DNA of 64,000 nt from Vitreoscilla stercoraria DSM 513 (GCF_000382305.1 NZ_KB908025.1:92068-156067); one strand, 5' to 3'; positions 51,581 through 60,176 are shown, counted from the stretch's first letter. Notes: generated by a model not told the origin, from the sequence alone. Numbers and translations: made by a program.

Positions 51581-53315
51581 AGGCGTAGAATACGTTTTTG
51601 GCTATCCTGGTGGCGCAGTTCTTGAAATTTACGATGCCATCTATCAGCAAGATAAATTCCGTCATATTTTGGTTCGACACGAGCAAGCTGCCGTACATGC
51701 TGCCGATGCTTTTGCACGCTCTAGTAGCTCAGGCAAAGCTGGTGTTGCGTTAGTGACTTCAGGTCCTGGTGCAACCAATGCCATTACAGGTATTGCCACA
51801 GCGTATACCGATTCGATTCCATTGGTGGTGCTTTCAGGTCAAGTGGGTACGCCTGCCATTGGTTCTGATGCATTCCAAGAAGTTGATATGGTGGGTGTGA
51901 GCCGTCCTTGCGTCAAACACAATTTTTTGGTGACTGACATCGCAGATTTGGCAGAAACCATTAAAAAAGCATTCTATATTGCGGAGTCTGGTCGTCCCGG
52001 TCCTGTTGTGGTCGATATTCCAAAAGACATCACGCAAGCGATGGCAAAATTCAGCTATCCTGAAGAAGTGTTCATTCGCTCGTATCAGCCTGCAACCAAA
52101 GGCCATACTGGTCAAATCAAAAAAGCTTTGCAAGTATTGGCAGGTGCCAAGCGCCCATTGGTTTATTTCGGTGGTGGCGTGGTATTGGGCAATGCTTCAA
52201 ACGAATTGACTGAATTTGTGAAGTTATTGGGTGCACCAACAACGGGCACTTTGATGGGTTTGGGCGCTTACGATTCTACCGATCGCCAATTCATTGGTAT
52301 GTTGGGCATGCATGGTCGCTATGAAGCGAACTTGGCGATGCAAGAAGCCGATGTGGTGATTGCCATTGGTGCGCGATTTGACGACCGTGTGATTTCGGTA
52401 CCAAGCAAATTTTTGGCCACACCTAAAAAAATCATTCACATAGACGTCGATCCATCGAGCATTGCCAAGCGCGTGAAAGTGAACGTGCCGATTGTGGGCG
52501 ATGTGAAACTGGTATTGCAAGAGATGATTGCGCTTTGGAAAGAGCAAGAATTGATGTTGCAACCCGCGGCTTTGGAAAAATGGTGGAAAACCGTTGAGGC
52601 TTGGCGTTCACGCGATTGCTTGTATTTTGATCAAGGCGACGATGTGATTTTGCCACAATATGTGGTGAGCACTTTGGCACGTTTGACCAATAATGAAGCG
52701 ATTGTGACGTCCGATGTGGGTCAGCATCAAATGTATGCTGCGCAATATTATCCGTTTACCCGCACACGCCAATGGATGAATTCAGGCGGCTTGGGCACGA
52801 TGGGCGTGGGTTTGCCGTATGCGATGGGTGCCAAATTAGCGAACCCTGAGCAAGATGTTTGCTGTATCACGGGCGAAGGCTCGATTCAGATGAACATTCA
52901 AGAATTGTCGACTTGCTACCAATACCGTATTCCTGTGAAAGTGATTAACTTGAACAACGGTTATTTGGGCATGGTACGCCAATGGCAAGAATTCTATTAC
53001 CACGACCGTTATTCTGAGTCTTACATGGATTCATTGCCTGATTTTGTGAAATTGGCAGAAGCTTATGGTCATGTGGGCATGCGCATTGACAAACCAAGCG
53101 ATGTGGAAGGTGCTTTGAAAGAAGCATTGGCATTGAAAGATCGCATGGTGTTCATGGATTTCATTACCGATAGAAAACAAAACGTCTTCCCTATGGTGGG
53201 CAATGGTAAAGGCTTGAACGAAATGGTTCTGCCACCGCACATGCGTGAAACCATTGCAGATTCTGACGTGAACGATGTTCACGATCGTGATTACGACACT
53301 CGGAGCGTGCCATAA
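51534..53315 (+). CDS. ilvB: Acetolactate synthase large subunit
   Basis: ThDP-dependent enzyme that makes acetolactate or acetohydroxybutyrate for Val, Leu and Ile. 593 residues. GYPGGAVLEIYDA near 23, the catalytic Glu in RHEQAAVHAADAFAR near 48-62, SGPGATNAITGIATAY near 75, and FQEVDMVGVSRPCVKHNF near 113. FAD-region GMLGMHGRYEAN and the ThDP site GEGSIQMNIQELSTC with NNGYLGMVRQWQ near 450-490 follow. The ATG at 51534 is preferred to GTG 51528 because AAGAGG is suitably placed. The stop overlaps the ATG of ilvH by one base. Confidence 0.97.
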   Translation: MQLSGAQIVVQSLIAEGVEYVFGYPGGAVLEIYDAIYQQDKFRHILVRHEQAAVHAADAFARSSSSGKAGVALVTSGPGATNAITGIATAYTDSIPLVVLSGQVGTPAIGSDAFQEVDMVGVSRPCVKHNFLVTDIADLAETIKKAFYIAESGRPGPVVVDIPKDITQAMAKFSYPEEVFIRSYQPATKGHTGQIKKALQVLAGAKRPLVYFGGGVVLGNASNELTEFVKLLGAPTTGTLMGLGAYDSTDRQFIGMLGMHGRYEANLAMQEADVVIAIGARFDDRVISVPSKFLATPKKIIHIDVDPSSIAKRVKVNVPIVGDVKLVLQEMIALWKEQELMLQPAALEKWWKTVEAWRSRDCLYFDQGDDVILPQYVVSTLARLTNNEAIVTSDVGQHQMYAAQYYPFTRTRQWMNSGGLGTMGVGLPYAMGAKLANPEQDVCCITGEGSIQMNIQELSTCYQYRIPVKVINLNNGYLGMVRQWQEFYYHDRYSESYMDSLPDFVKLAEAYGHVGMRIDKPSDVEGALKEALALKDRMVFMDFITDRKQNVFPMVGNGKGLNEMVLPPHMRETIADSDVNDVHDRDYDTRSVP

Positions 53316-53806
53316 TGAGACATATTTTATCGATTTTGATGGAAAACGAATCAGGTGCGATGAGCCGTGTGATTGGTTTGTTTTCTGCTCGTGGTTACAA
53401 CATTGACTCTTTGTCAGTGGCGATGACCGAAGACCCAACTTTGTCACGCATGACGATTTCAACGCGCGGTGATGAAGAAGTGATTGAACAAATCACCAAA
53501 CAATTGAATAAATTGATTGAAGTGGTCAAAGTCATCGACTTGAACGATTCGCATTTTGTTGAGCGTGAATTGATGTTGGTCAACGTGCGTGCTGTGGGCA
53601 AAGACCGTGATGAATTTTTGCGTTTGGCAGAGATTTACCGCGGCCGTGTGGTGGATGTGAGTGAGCGTACTTATACCATCGAAGTGACGGGCACCACTGA
53701 AAAATTGGATTCTTTTGTTCAGGCTTTGCCAAAAAGTTTGATTTTGGAAACCGTCCGCACTGGTGCCGCTGGCATCGGTCGTGGTGAAAGAATGTTGCGC
53801 ATCTGA
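53315..53806 (+). CDS. ilvH: Acetolactate synthase small (regulatory) subunit IlvH
   Basis: 163 residues. The N-terminal ACT domain (MRHILSILMENESGAMSRVIGLFS, split after ENES) includes the valine-binding region near ARGYNIDSLSVAMTEDP. A C-terminal ALS_ss domain follows with VNVRAVGKDRDEFLRL and IYRGRVVDVSERTYTIEVTG. It binds the large subunit and confers valine feedback. Start overlaps the ilvB stop (TAATG), so the subunits are made in step. 90 nt follow to ilvC, with one repeat. Confidence 0.97.
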   Translation: MRHILSILMENESGAMSRVIGLFSARGYNIDSLSVAMTEDPTLSRMTISTRGDEEVIEQITKQLNKLIEVVKVIDLNDSHFVERELMLVNVRAVGKDRDEFLRLAEIYRGRVVDVSERTYTIEVTGTTEKLDSFVQALPKSLILETVRTGAAGIGRGERMLRI

Positions 53807-53848
53807 ATCGCGACACATAAAACATAGATACTTAGGTGTTCTTAAACC

Positions 53849-53859
53849 TTACAGGACGC
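53849..53859 (-). repeat. Uptake-like repeat between ilvH and ilvC
   Basis: Exact single copy, no inverted partner, so unlikely to stop transcription into ilvC. Confidence 0.75.
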
Positions 53860-53896
53860 CTTTAACAATACCATTTTTGGAATTTAAGGAAATAAA

Positions 53897-54913
53897 ATGA
53901 AAGTTTTTTACGATAAAGATGCTGACTTGTCTTTGATTAAGGGTAAAACTGTTGCGATTATTGGTTACGGTTCACAAGGCCATGCACACGCTCAAAACTT
54001 GAAAGATTCAGGTGTGAACGTGGTTGTGGGTTTGCGCAAAGATGGCGTGTCTTGGAAAAAAGCTGAAAATGCAGGTCACAATGTTAAAGAAGTGGCTGAG
54101 GCGACTGCTGCTGCTGACGTGGTGATGATTTTGTTGCCTGACGAAAGCCAACCAGCTGTTTACCGCGATGCTATCGCACCTAACTTGAAAGAAGGCGCTG
54201 CATTGGCTTTCGCTCATGGCTTTAACATTCATTACAACCAAATCGTGCCACCTAAAAATGTTGACGTGATCATGGTTGCGCCTAAAGGCCCAGGCCACAC
54301 TGTTCGCAGCGAATACTTGAAAGGCGGCGGTGTACCATCTTTGATCGCGGTTTACCAAGACAACACCGGTCGCGCTCGTGACATCGCTTTGTCTTACGCA
54401 GCGGCTAACGGCGGCACCAAAGGCGGCGTGATTGAAACCAATTTCCGTGAAGAAACCGAAACTGACTTGTTCGGTGAACAAGCGGTATTGTGTGGTGGCG
54501 CGGTTGAATTGGTGAAATGTGGCTTCGAAACTTTGGTTGAAGCGGGCTACGCACCTGAAATGGCTTACTTTGAGTGCTTGCACGAATTGAAATTGATTGT
54601 AGATTTGATGTACGAAGGTGGTATCGCGAACATGAACTACTCAATTTCTAACAATGCTGAGTATGGCGAATACGTAACTGGCGTGGAAGTGGTGACTTCT
54701 GAAACCAAAGCTGCGATGAAAAAAGCTTTGTACCGCATTCAGTCTGGTGAATACGCGAAAATGTTCATCAACGAAGGCCAATTGAACTACCCTTCAATGA
54801 CCGCTCGTCGTCGCATGAACGCAGAACACCAAATTGAAATCGTCGGCAAACAATTGCGCGACATGATGCCTTGGATTGCTAAAAACAAATTGGTTGATCA
54901 AGAGAAAAACTAA
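53897..54913 (+). CDS. ilvC: Ketol-acid reductoisomerase IlvC (class I)
   Basis: Second common step of Val/Ile synthesis. 338 residues, the short class I form. The NADPH loop is IIGYGSQGHAHAQNLKDSG near 22-40. It continues with LLPDESQPAVY near 79, FAHGFNIHY near 105, MVAPKGPGHTVRSEY near 128, and the metal-site FGEQAVLCGG and ECLHELKLIVDLMYEGG near 190-238. AAGGAAA lies 6 nt before the ATG. Codon use is more C-ending here than in neighbours (many AAC, TAC, GGC), as expected of a highly expressed gene. A repeat-built terminator follows. Confidence 0.98.
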   Translation: MKVFYDKDADLSLIKGKTVAIIGYGSQGHAHAQNLKDSGVNVVVGLRKDGVSWKKAENAGHNVKEVAEATAAADVVMILLPDESQPAVYRDAIAPNLKEGAALAFAHGFNIHYNQIVPPKNVDVIMVAPKGPGHTVRSEYLKGGGVPSLIAVYQDNTGRARDIALSYAAANGGTKGGVIETNFREETETDLFGEQAVLCGGAVELVKCGFETLVEAGYAPEMAYFECLHELKLIVDLMYEGGIANMNYSISNNAEYGEYVTGVEVVTSETKAAMKKALYRIQSGEYAKMFINEGQLNYPSMTARRRMNAEHQIEIVGKQLRDMMPWIAKNKLVDQEKN

Positions 54914-54940
54914 TTTAATTTTTAATTAAATTGGATATTT

Positions 54941-54972
54941 AAAGCGTCCTGTAAATGTTTACAGGACGCTTT
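54941..54972. terminator. Uptake-repeat inverted pair after ilvC
   Basis: AAAGCGTCCTGTAAA, 2-nt centre, exact complement: 15-bp stem then TTTTT. Confidence 0.87.
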
Positions 54973-55069
54973 TTTAATTGGATTTAATGATTTTTAAATT
55001 TGATTTAAATCTTTTAATTTCAATCGCATATGGATATTTATTTGAGCTATCTCAATAAATATTACAAAT

Positions 55070-55080
55070 GCGTCCTGTAA
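55070..55080 (+). repeat. Uptake-like repeat before the acidic protein gene
   Basis: Exact single copy about 86 nt before the acidic ORF. Confidence 0.75.
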
Positions 55081-55165
55081 TCTTGAACCAGTTTTTTAAT
55101 TTAAATGTCATTATGGTTTGTCAAATCAAGGTGTGGTTGTCGCCAACATTGAAAAGGAGCCTGAA

Positions 55166-55321
55166 ATGGATGGGGTGCAATTGAATGACTTTGAGTATGA
55201 AGATGAGTATGACGACGAATATGATTTAGGTGATTTGGTGGTCATTTGTGGCGGTGATGTTGCCCAAATGAATCAAGAAGAAATGGAAAACTGGTTGGAA
55301 AGGCAATTACCCAATTGTTAA
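55166..55321 (+). CDS. Small acidic protein, unknown function
   Basis: 51 residues. It starts MDGVQLNDFEYEDEYDDEYD, giving a run of Asp, Glu and Tyr, then a hydrophobic LGDLVVICGG and an end QEEMENWLERQLPNC. AAGGAG lies 6 nt before this ATG. A TTG 16 codons upstream keeps the frame open but has no ribosome site. I know no family for it. Strong acidity and small size would suit a DNA mimic, an inhibitor or a binding partner of a basic protein, but nothing proves this. It has its own terminator, a perfect 24-bp hairpin. Confidence 0.6.
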   Translation: MDGVQLNDFEYEDEYDDEYDLGDLVVICGGDVAQMNQEEMENWLERQLPNC

Positions 55322-55323
55322 AT

Positions 55324-55375
55324 ATGACAATGACAAGCGTCCTGTAATATTTTACAGGACGCTTGTCATTGTCAT
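55324..55375. terminator. Extended 24-bp uptake-repeat hairpin after the acidic gene
   Basis: The repeat pair extends outward by ATGACAATGAC on both sides, so arms of 24 bp pair perfectly around a TATT loop. It is the longest palindrome in the window. Confidence 0.85.
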
Positions 55376-55484
55376 TGTTATGCTGATTTTTTAAATACAT
55401 TGTTTAATTTTATGATATTTGATTGGAATGAATGGGATTTTTTTTTGTCAATGGCATATGATATTTGATAAAAAGGATGAAACC

Positions 55485-56201
55485 ATGCACCCAACAGCCA
55501 TGCAAAACGCAGAGATTTTTTTTAAAACCTACGCCGCTTCATTTGATGGGCAAATTAAAAGAGTGGTTGAAATTGGCTCGCAAGATGTCAATGGCTCTCT
55601 TAAAACTCATGTGCCTATGGATTTTGAATATGTGGGCGTGGATTTTGTCGCAGGCAAGGGTGTGGATGTGGTATTAGATGATCCTTATAGTTTGCCTTTT
55701 GAAGATGAAATGGCGGATATCGTCATCAGCAGTTCTTGTTTTGAACATTCGGAAATGTTTTGGTTGGTGTTTTTAGAGGTGATGCGCATTTTAAAGCCAC
55801 ACGGTTTGTTTTATTTGAATGCGCCGTCAAATGGTGTGGTACACCGTTATCCTGTCGATTGCTGGCGCTTTTATCCTGATAGTGGGCATGCTTTGGTGAC
55901 TTGGGCCAGACGCAACCACATTCCTGCGGTATTGTTAGAGTCTTATACAAGCAAACAAGCTGTGGCTCAAACTTTGTTTGCAGCTGAGGATTGGAATGAT
56001 TTTGTGGCTGTTTTTTTAAAAAATGGCGAGCACATTCATCAATACCCCAATCGAATTTTGCATACCAAAAAAGATGTTTACAATGGCATTTCTCAATGGG
56101 AGGGTGCGTGGCATGAATATGAGATTTCGGCTTTGACTGAAGACCAATTAAAATTGCAAAAAATGCAAAATGCATTATATAGTCAACATATTGCCTTTTA
56201 A
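55485..56201 (+). CDS. SAM-dependent methyltransferase-like protein
   Basis: 238 residues. Class I methyltransferase pattern: motif I VVEIGSQDVNG near 26-36, the acidic end of strand 2 in YVGVDFVAGKGVDVV near 50, and motif IV-like ADIVISSSCFEHSEMFW near 77-93, followed by LKPHGLFYLNAPS. These are typical of Methyltransf_11 members in sugar or glycan pathways. The substrate is unknown. AAGGAT is 6 nt before the ATG at 55485; the frame is open upstream, but without support. It lies alone between repeat-built hairpins. Confidence 0.75.
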   Translation: MHPTAMQNAEIFFKTYAASFDGQIKRVVEIGSQDVNGSLKTHVPMDFEYVGVDFVAGKGVDVVLDDPYSLPFEDEMADIVISSSCFEHSEMFWLVFLEVMRILKPHGLFYLNAPSNGVVHRYPVDCWRFYPDSGHALVTWARRNHIPAVLLESYTSKQAVAQTLFAAEDWNDFVAVFLKNGEHIHQYPNRILHTKKDVYNGISQWEGAWHEYEISALTEDQLKLQKMQNALYSQHIAF

Positions 56202-56228
56202 TATCTTAATACTCCAAAGTCAAAATCA

Positions 56229-56257
56229 AAAAAGCGTCCGATTACAGGACGCTTTTT
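56229..56257. terminator. Hairpin with one complete and one half repeat between methyltransferase and oxygenase genes
   Basis: AAAAAGCGTCC-GATTACA-GGACGCTTTTT: 11-bp stem. The right arm is an exact repeat core, while the left lacks TGTAA, so the loop replaced it. Confidence 0.82.
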
Positions 56258-56329
56258 GGCATTGAAATAAGATGTTTGGCATCAAAATGCAGGTCGCTGT
56301 GCGACATCGGTATGAGTGGCGGCATGGTG

Positions 56330-56932
56330 TTACCAAATGGTTTGGTCGTTGCGCAGCCATGCGGTGATGGACAAACGTTGTTGTTGTGCCAATTGAACCT
56401 CGTGCAGTAAGTCACTTTGGAATAAGGCAATGCGGTTGGGTTTGGGTATGAGAGTATGCCAAACGTCATTTTTGTCTTTGAAATGCAATTGACCTCCCCA
56501 ATCTTCTTCCCATGTTTCATGCAAATAATACACGGTGGAAATGACACGACCATTTTTGCCATGAGGATTGTCACGGTGTAAGGCGTAAAATTCGCCAGTG
56601 TGATAGCAGGCAAAATGCGCTTCAACGTCATTGATGCCCAAAAAAAATGCCCGATTCAATGCATCGGACAATATTTTTAAGGTGTGGATGTGCTGTTGAG
56701 CGATTTCCAATTGGGTATCAATCCATAAAATGTGGTCGCTGCGAATGTGACTTTGCACGCCGTTTTGTATGCCAGCATTGCGAAATTTTTGTAAGTTGTC
56801 CATGCATTCATTCAAAACTTCATGCGCAAACGTCGTTGGATAAGCGTTGTCAATCACGCTGAATCCATGTTGAGCCAAATCATCAAGGATTTGCTCCAAA
56901 TTCCAAGTGATGGGTAGGTCTAAAATTTCCAT
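56330..56932 (-). CDS. 2OG-Fe(II) oxygenase (prolyl 4-hydroxylase-like)
   Basis: 200 residues. Iron ligands H-x-D in FYALHRDNPHG near 118, distal His in LFQSDLLHEVQ near 180, and the 2OG-binding Arg in RLSITAWLRND near 190. This fits the P4H-type double-stranded beta-helix fold. Small single-domain members hydroxylate proteins or small molecules; the target is unknown. ATG 56932 is chosen. A TTG six codons up is also possible, and neither has a good ribosome site. The gene is convergent with the methyltransferase gene. Confidence 0.83.
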   Translation of the reverse strand: MEILDLPITWNLEQILDDLAQHGFSVIDNAYPTTFAHEVLNECMDNLQKFRNAGIQNGVQSHIRSDHILWIDTQLEIAQQHIHTLKILSDALNRAFFLGINDVEAHFACYHTGEFYALHRDNPHGKNGRVISTVYYLHETWEEDWGGQLHFKDKNDVWHTLIPKPNRIALFQSDLLHEVQLAQQQRLSITAWLRNDQTIW

Positions 56933-57092
56933 GAGAGGGGTGATTTTCAAATAGAGAGTTAAAAAAGGTGCGCCATCATATAGGAACTTTTGGGTAAGAT
57001 AAATAAAAAAATGTGCTTGGTCATGATTGAGATTTGTCAGGTATTTAAACGCTTGCTATGGCAAGTGATTTTTTCAAAAATACAGCATACAA

Positions 57093-57103
57093 GCGGCCTG
57101 TAA
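57093..57103 (+). repeat. Uptake-like repeat, G variant, intergenic
   Basis: AAGCGGCCTGTAA, single copy. Confidence 0.7.
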
Positions 57104-57244
57104 ATGAATGTTGTCAGGTGATTGAAATGCTGATTGGGTGATTTTGATGGGAAATGGGATGGGATGTGGTGTGTGTTGCGATGTTTCAAATAATGGTGTG
57201 CCAATGGCAAAGTCATACTAGATGTGTGCGCAATTGAAATTTAA

Positions 57245-57255
57245 GCGGCCTGTAA
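57245..57255 (+). repeat. Uptake-like repeat, G variant, at the trmB promoter
   Basis: GCGGCCTGTAA faces ACAGGACGTTT; the pair is imperfect and runs into the -35 region of trmB. Confidence 0.7.
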
Positions 57256-57257
57256 GC

Positions 57258-57285
57258 CCGACAGGACGTTTAAATTTTGTATAAT
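57258..57285 (+). promoter_or_regulatory. trmB promoter
   Basis: CCGACA at 57258-57263, a 16-nt spacer, TATAAT at 57280-57285. The -35 overlaps the ACAGGACG half of an uptake-repeat pair. Confidence 0.55.
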
Positions 57286-57319
57286 GGCAATCTTTGAAAT
57301 GATTGCAGTGATACAGCCC

Positions 57320-58048
57320 ATGAGCGAACAAGAATCTGAAAAACAATACCAAACCTCTGACATTGACAATGAAGTGAGTCACAAACGTGGCATACGCAGT
57401 TATGTTTTGCGCCAAGGTCACATGAGTGATGCGCAAAAAGCGGCGATGTCTGAAGGTTTGCCAAAATATGGCATCGAATACCAGCCTGAATTCATTGATT
57501 TGAACGCCGTATTCGGTCGTGACAATGACAAAATCTTTGAAATCGGTTTTGGTATGGGAACGGCGACAGCTCACATTGCGAAGGTTTTGCCTGAAAAAGA
57601 CTTTGTGGCGATTGATGTGCATGCGCCGGGTGTGGGTAATTTGTTGAAATTGATTGAAGAAAACGAATTAAGCAATTTGAAAGTGATGCGCTACGATGCC
57701 GTTGAAGTGGTGAACAATATGTTGCCTGATGGTTCTTTGGCTGGTATCCATGTCTTTTTTCCAGACCCTTGGCATAAAAAACGCCACAATAAACGCCGCT
57801 TGATTCAAACGCCATTTGTGATGCAATTGTTGCCAAAATTGAAAATCGGTGGCTATATTCATTTGGCGACCGATTGGGAAGAATATGCAGTGCAAATGTT
57901 GGAAGTATTGTCAGGCATTGATGCTTTGCAAAACACTGCCACGGATTATGCACCAACCCCTGAATACCGTCCTGAAACCAAATTTGAAGCTCGTGGCAAA
58001 CGTTTGGGTCATGGTGTGTGGGATTTGGTGTTTACCCGAGTTAAATAG
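57320..58048 (+). CDS. trmB: tRNA (guanine-N7-)-methyltransferase TrmB
   Basis: Makes m7G46 in tRNA. 242 residues from MSEQESEKQYQ. RSYVLRQGHMSDAQ near 27, FEIGFGMGTATAHIAKVLPE near 72-91 for SAM binding, IDVHAPGVGNLL near 98, and FFPDPWHKKRHNKRRL near 147-162, a hallmark. ATG 57320 is chosen, because the upstream in-frame ATG at 57284 is part of the TATAAT box of the promoter and could not be in the mRNA. Good neighbours for this call are absent; the sequence alone is decisive. Confidence 0.96.
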   Translation: MSEQESEKQYQTSDIDNEVSHKRGIRSYVLRQGHMSDAQKAAMSEGLPKYGIEYQPEFIDLNAVFGRDNDKIFEIGFGMGTATAHIAKVLPEKDFVAIDVHAPGVGNLLKLIEENELSNLKVMRYDAVEVVNNMLPDGSLAGIHVFFPDPWHKKRHNKRRLIQTPFVMQLLPKLKIGGYIHLATDWEEYAVQMLEVLSGIDALQNTATDYAPTPEYRPETKFEARGKRLGHGVWDLVFTRVK

Positions 58049-58450
58049 CAGATATTAATGAATTTTTAGTAAAAATGCTCGATGCATGTTTGTAGTGACC
58101 ACATTGGGCATTGCCTAGCACCATCATCGCCGATGGTGTAACTCACCAAAATATTGTCCACATAGCCTGTGGATAAATATGTAGATAAGTTGTGGGTAGA
58201 GCGTAAAAATACAGTAAAATCAAGCTTGGCAGCATGATTGCTTAAATAATAGACAATTTTTTAATATTGTTTAAAATCAAATACTTAATAATGTCAAGAG
58301 ACTTGTGTGACAAATTGTGGTTACCATGTGACCATAGTAAGACAGGTTTTGAATATTTTGGATAAAGCCTGATTTGTCAAGCGGTGGATAACAAACAAAA
58401 CTCTTGGTGGATGGATAGTAAAGCACGCTGTAACGTGCAGAAAGAAAACA
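58049..58450. other. Intergenic region between trmB and proS
   Basis: 402 nt. A stem CACCATC-ATCGCC-GATGGTG (58119-58138) without T-run lies 70 nt after trmB. A group of DnaA-box-like nonamers follows (58154-58188), with one more near 58383. The rest is AT-rich. No ORF or RNA gene recognised. Confidence 0.55.
58154..58188. promoter_or_regulatory. Cluster of DnaA-box-like nonamers
   Basis: TTGTCCACA (58154, one mismatch, reverse sense), TGTGGATAA (58168, exact complement of TTATCCACA) and TGTAGATAA (58180, one mismatch) within 35 nt. GGTGGATAA recurs at 58383. This could be a DnaA-binding locus, but no replication genes are next to it. Confidence 0.35.
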
Positions 58451-60160
58451 ATGAAAGCCAGTCAATTTTTTATTTCGACTTTAAAAGAAGCACCAGCAGA
58501 AGCAGAATTGCCGAGTCACCAACTGATGTTGCGTGCAGGTTTGATTAAGCGTGTGGCGTCAGGTTTGTATACATGGATGCCGATGGGCGTGCGTGTAATG
58601 CGCAAAGTTGAAGCGATTGTGCGCGAAGAAATGAATGCAGCGGGTTCAATTGAATTGGTGATGCCTGCGATACAACCTGCTGAATTGTGGCAAGAGTCTG
58701 GTCGTTGGGAATTTTACGGCAAAGAATTATTGCGTTTGCAAGACCGTCATGGTCGTGATTTTTGCGTGGGTCCGACCCATGAAGAAGTGATTACCGATGC
58801 CGTGCGCAGCGAAATCAAATCTTACAAACAATTGCCAAAAAACTTTTACCAAGTACAAATCAAATTCCGTGACGAAGTGCGTCCGCGTTTTGGTGTGATG
58901 CGTGCGCGTGAATTTGTGATGAAAGATGCGTATTCTTTCCATGCTGATTTTGATTCATTAAAAGCCACTTACAATGTGATGTACCAAGCGTATTGCAATA
59001 TTTTTGACCGTTTGGGTTTGGATTATCGTCCTGTGGCAGCGGACACAGGCAGTATTGGTGGCACAGGTTCGCATGAGTTTCAAGTATTGGCTTCCAGTGG
59101 CGAAGATGTGATTGCTTACAGCACAGGTTCTGATTACGCAGCCAATATTGAATTGGCACCGACTTTGCGTCAAGAAGGCACACGTGCACAAGCGAGCCAA
59201 GAATTGACCAAAATCCATACCCCGAACACCAAAACCATTCAAGCTTTGGTTGAGTTTTTGAATGTACCGATTGAAAAAACGGTGAAGTCGATTGTGGTAG
59301 AAGGTGAAGAAGAAGGTTCATTGGTATTGTTGTTGTTGCGTGGCGACCATGCATTCAATGACATCAAAGCAGAAAAATTGGCAGGCGTGAAATCGCCATT
59401 GACCATGGCAACGCCTGCAGCCATCAAAGATGCGTTTGGTGCCAATGGTGGTTCTTTGGGCCCTGTGGGCTTTACAGGCCGCGTGTATGCCGATTATGCG
59501 ATTGAATTGTTGAATGATACTGTTGTGGGTGCGAACGAAGACGACTACCACTACACAGGCTTTAATTTTGGTCGTGATGCAGCTGAGCCTGAGTTTGTGG
59601 ATTTGCGCAATGTCATCGAAGGCGACGCCAGTCCTGATGGTCAAGGTGTGTTGAAATTGGTACGTGGTATTGAAGTGGGTCATGTATTCCAATTGCGTAC
59701 TAAATATGCAGAAGCGATGAAAGCGACCTTCTTAGACCAAAATGGTAAATCCCAAGTGATGGAAATGGGTTGTTATGGTATTGGTATCACGCGCATTGTC
59801 GCTGCGGCGATTGAGCAAAACAACGACGAGCGTGGCATCATTTGGACCAATTCAATGGCACCATTCCAAGCGGTGATTGTGCCAATGAATTACAAAAAAT
59901 CTGAAGCGGTACGTGAAGCGGCGGATGCATTGTATGCACAATTGAAAGCTGAGGGCGTGGATGTGTTGCTGGACGACCGTGATGAGCGTGCGGGCGTGTT
60001 GTTGAATGATTCTGAATTGCTCGGCATTCCACATCGCATCGTTATTGGTGACCGTGGTTTGAAAGCGGGCGAGGTAGAATACCAAGCGCGTCGCGACAAT
60101 GAATCGCAAACAGTGGCAGTGGACGTTATTGCAGCAAAAGTATTGGATGCATTGAAATAA
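58451..60160 (+). CDS. proS: Prolyl-tRNA synthetase ProS
   Basis: Charges tRNA-Pro. 569 residues, bacterial-type with an insertion (editing) domain at ~225-390. Class II motifs: GLYTWMPMGVRVMRK near 37-51 (motif 1), FRDEVRPRFGVMRAREFVMKDAYSFH near 138-163 (motif 2, split after RFGVMR), TGSIGGTGSHEFQVL, and GCYGIGITRIVAA near 440 (motif 3). The C-terminal anticodon domain includes LLDDRDERAGVLLNDSELLG. ATG at 58451 has only A-rich AGAAAG upstream. A G-variant repeat is read as FTGRV. Confidence 0.98.
   Translation: MKASQFFISTLKEAPAEAELPSHQLMLRAGLIKRVASGLYTWMPMGVRVMRKVEAIVREEMNAAGSIELVMPAIQPAELWQESGRWEFYGKELLRLQDRHGRDFCVGPTHEEVITDAVRSEIKSYKQLPKNFYQVQIKFRDEVRPRFGVMRAREFVMKDAYSFHADFDSLKATYNVMYQAYCNIFDRLGLDYRPVAADTGSIGGTGSHEFQVLASSGEDVIAYSTGSDYAANIELAPTLRQEGTRAQASQELTKIHTPNTKTIQALVEFLNVPIEKTVKSIVVEGEEEGSLVLLLLRGDHAFNDIKAEKLAGVKSPLTMATPAAIKDAFGANGGSLGPVGFTGRVYADYAIELLNDTVVGANEDDYHYTGFNFGRDAAEPEFVDLRNVIEGDASPDGQGVLKLVRGIEVGHVFQLRTKYAEAMKATFLDQNGKSQVMEMGCYGIGITRIVAAAIEQNNDERGIIWTNSMAPFQAVIVPMNYKKSEAVREAADALYAQLKAEGVDVLLDDRDERAGVLLNDSELLGIPHRIVIGDRGLKAGEVEYQARRDNESQTVAVDVIAAKVLDALK
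59472..59482 (-). repeat. Uptake-like repeat, G variant, in proS
   Basis: Complement of GCGGCCTGTAA, read as FTGRV. Confidence 0.7.
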
Positions 60161-60176
60161 GTGATGTAGCTGATTG

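Larger units (their letters stand above)
56933..57319. other. Intergenic region between the oxygenase gene and trmB
   Basis: 387 nt, apparently non-coding. It contains two G-variant uptake repeats (57093, 57245), a T/G-rich stretch near 57130-57190 and the trmB promoter. No RNA gene recognised. Confidence 0.6.

Noticed and set aside
57284..57319. In-frame upstream start for trmB at 57284.
   Set aside because: That ATG is part of the TATAAT promoter box, so it would lie upstream of the transcript.
58119..58138. Stem after trmB as an intrinsic terminator.
   Set aside because: 7-bp stem without a T-run; reported only as part of the intergenic region.
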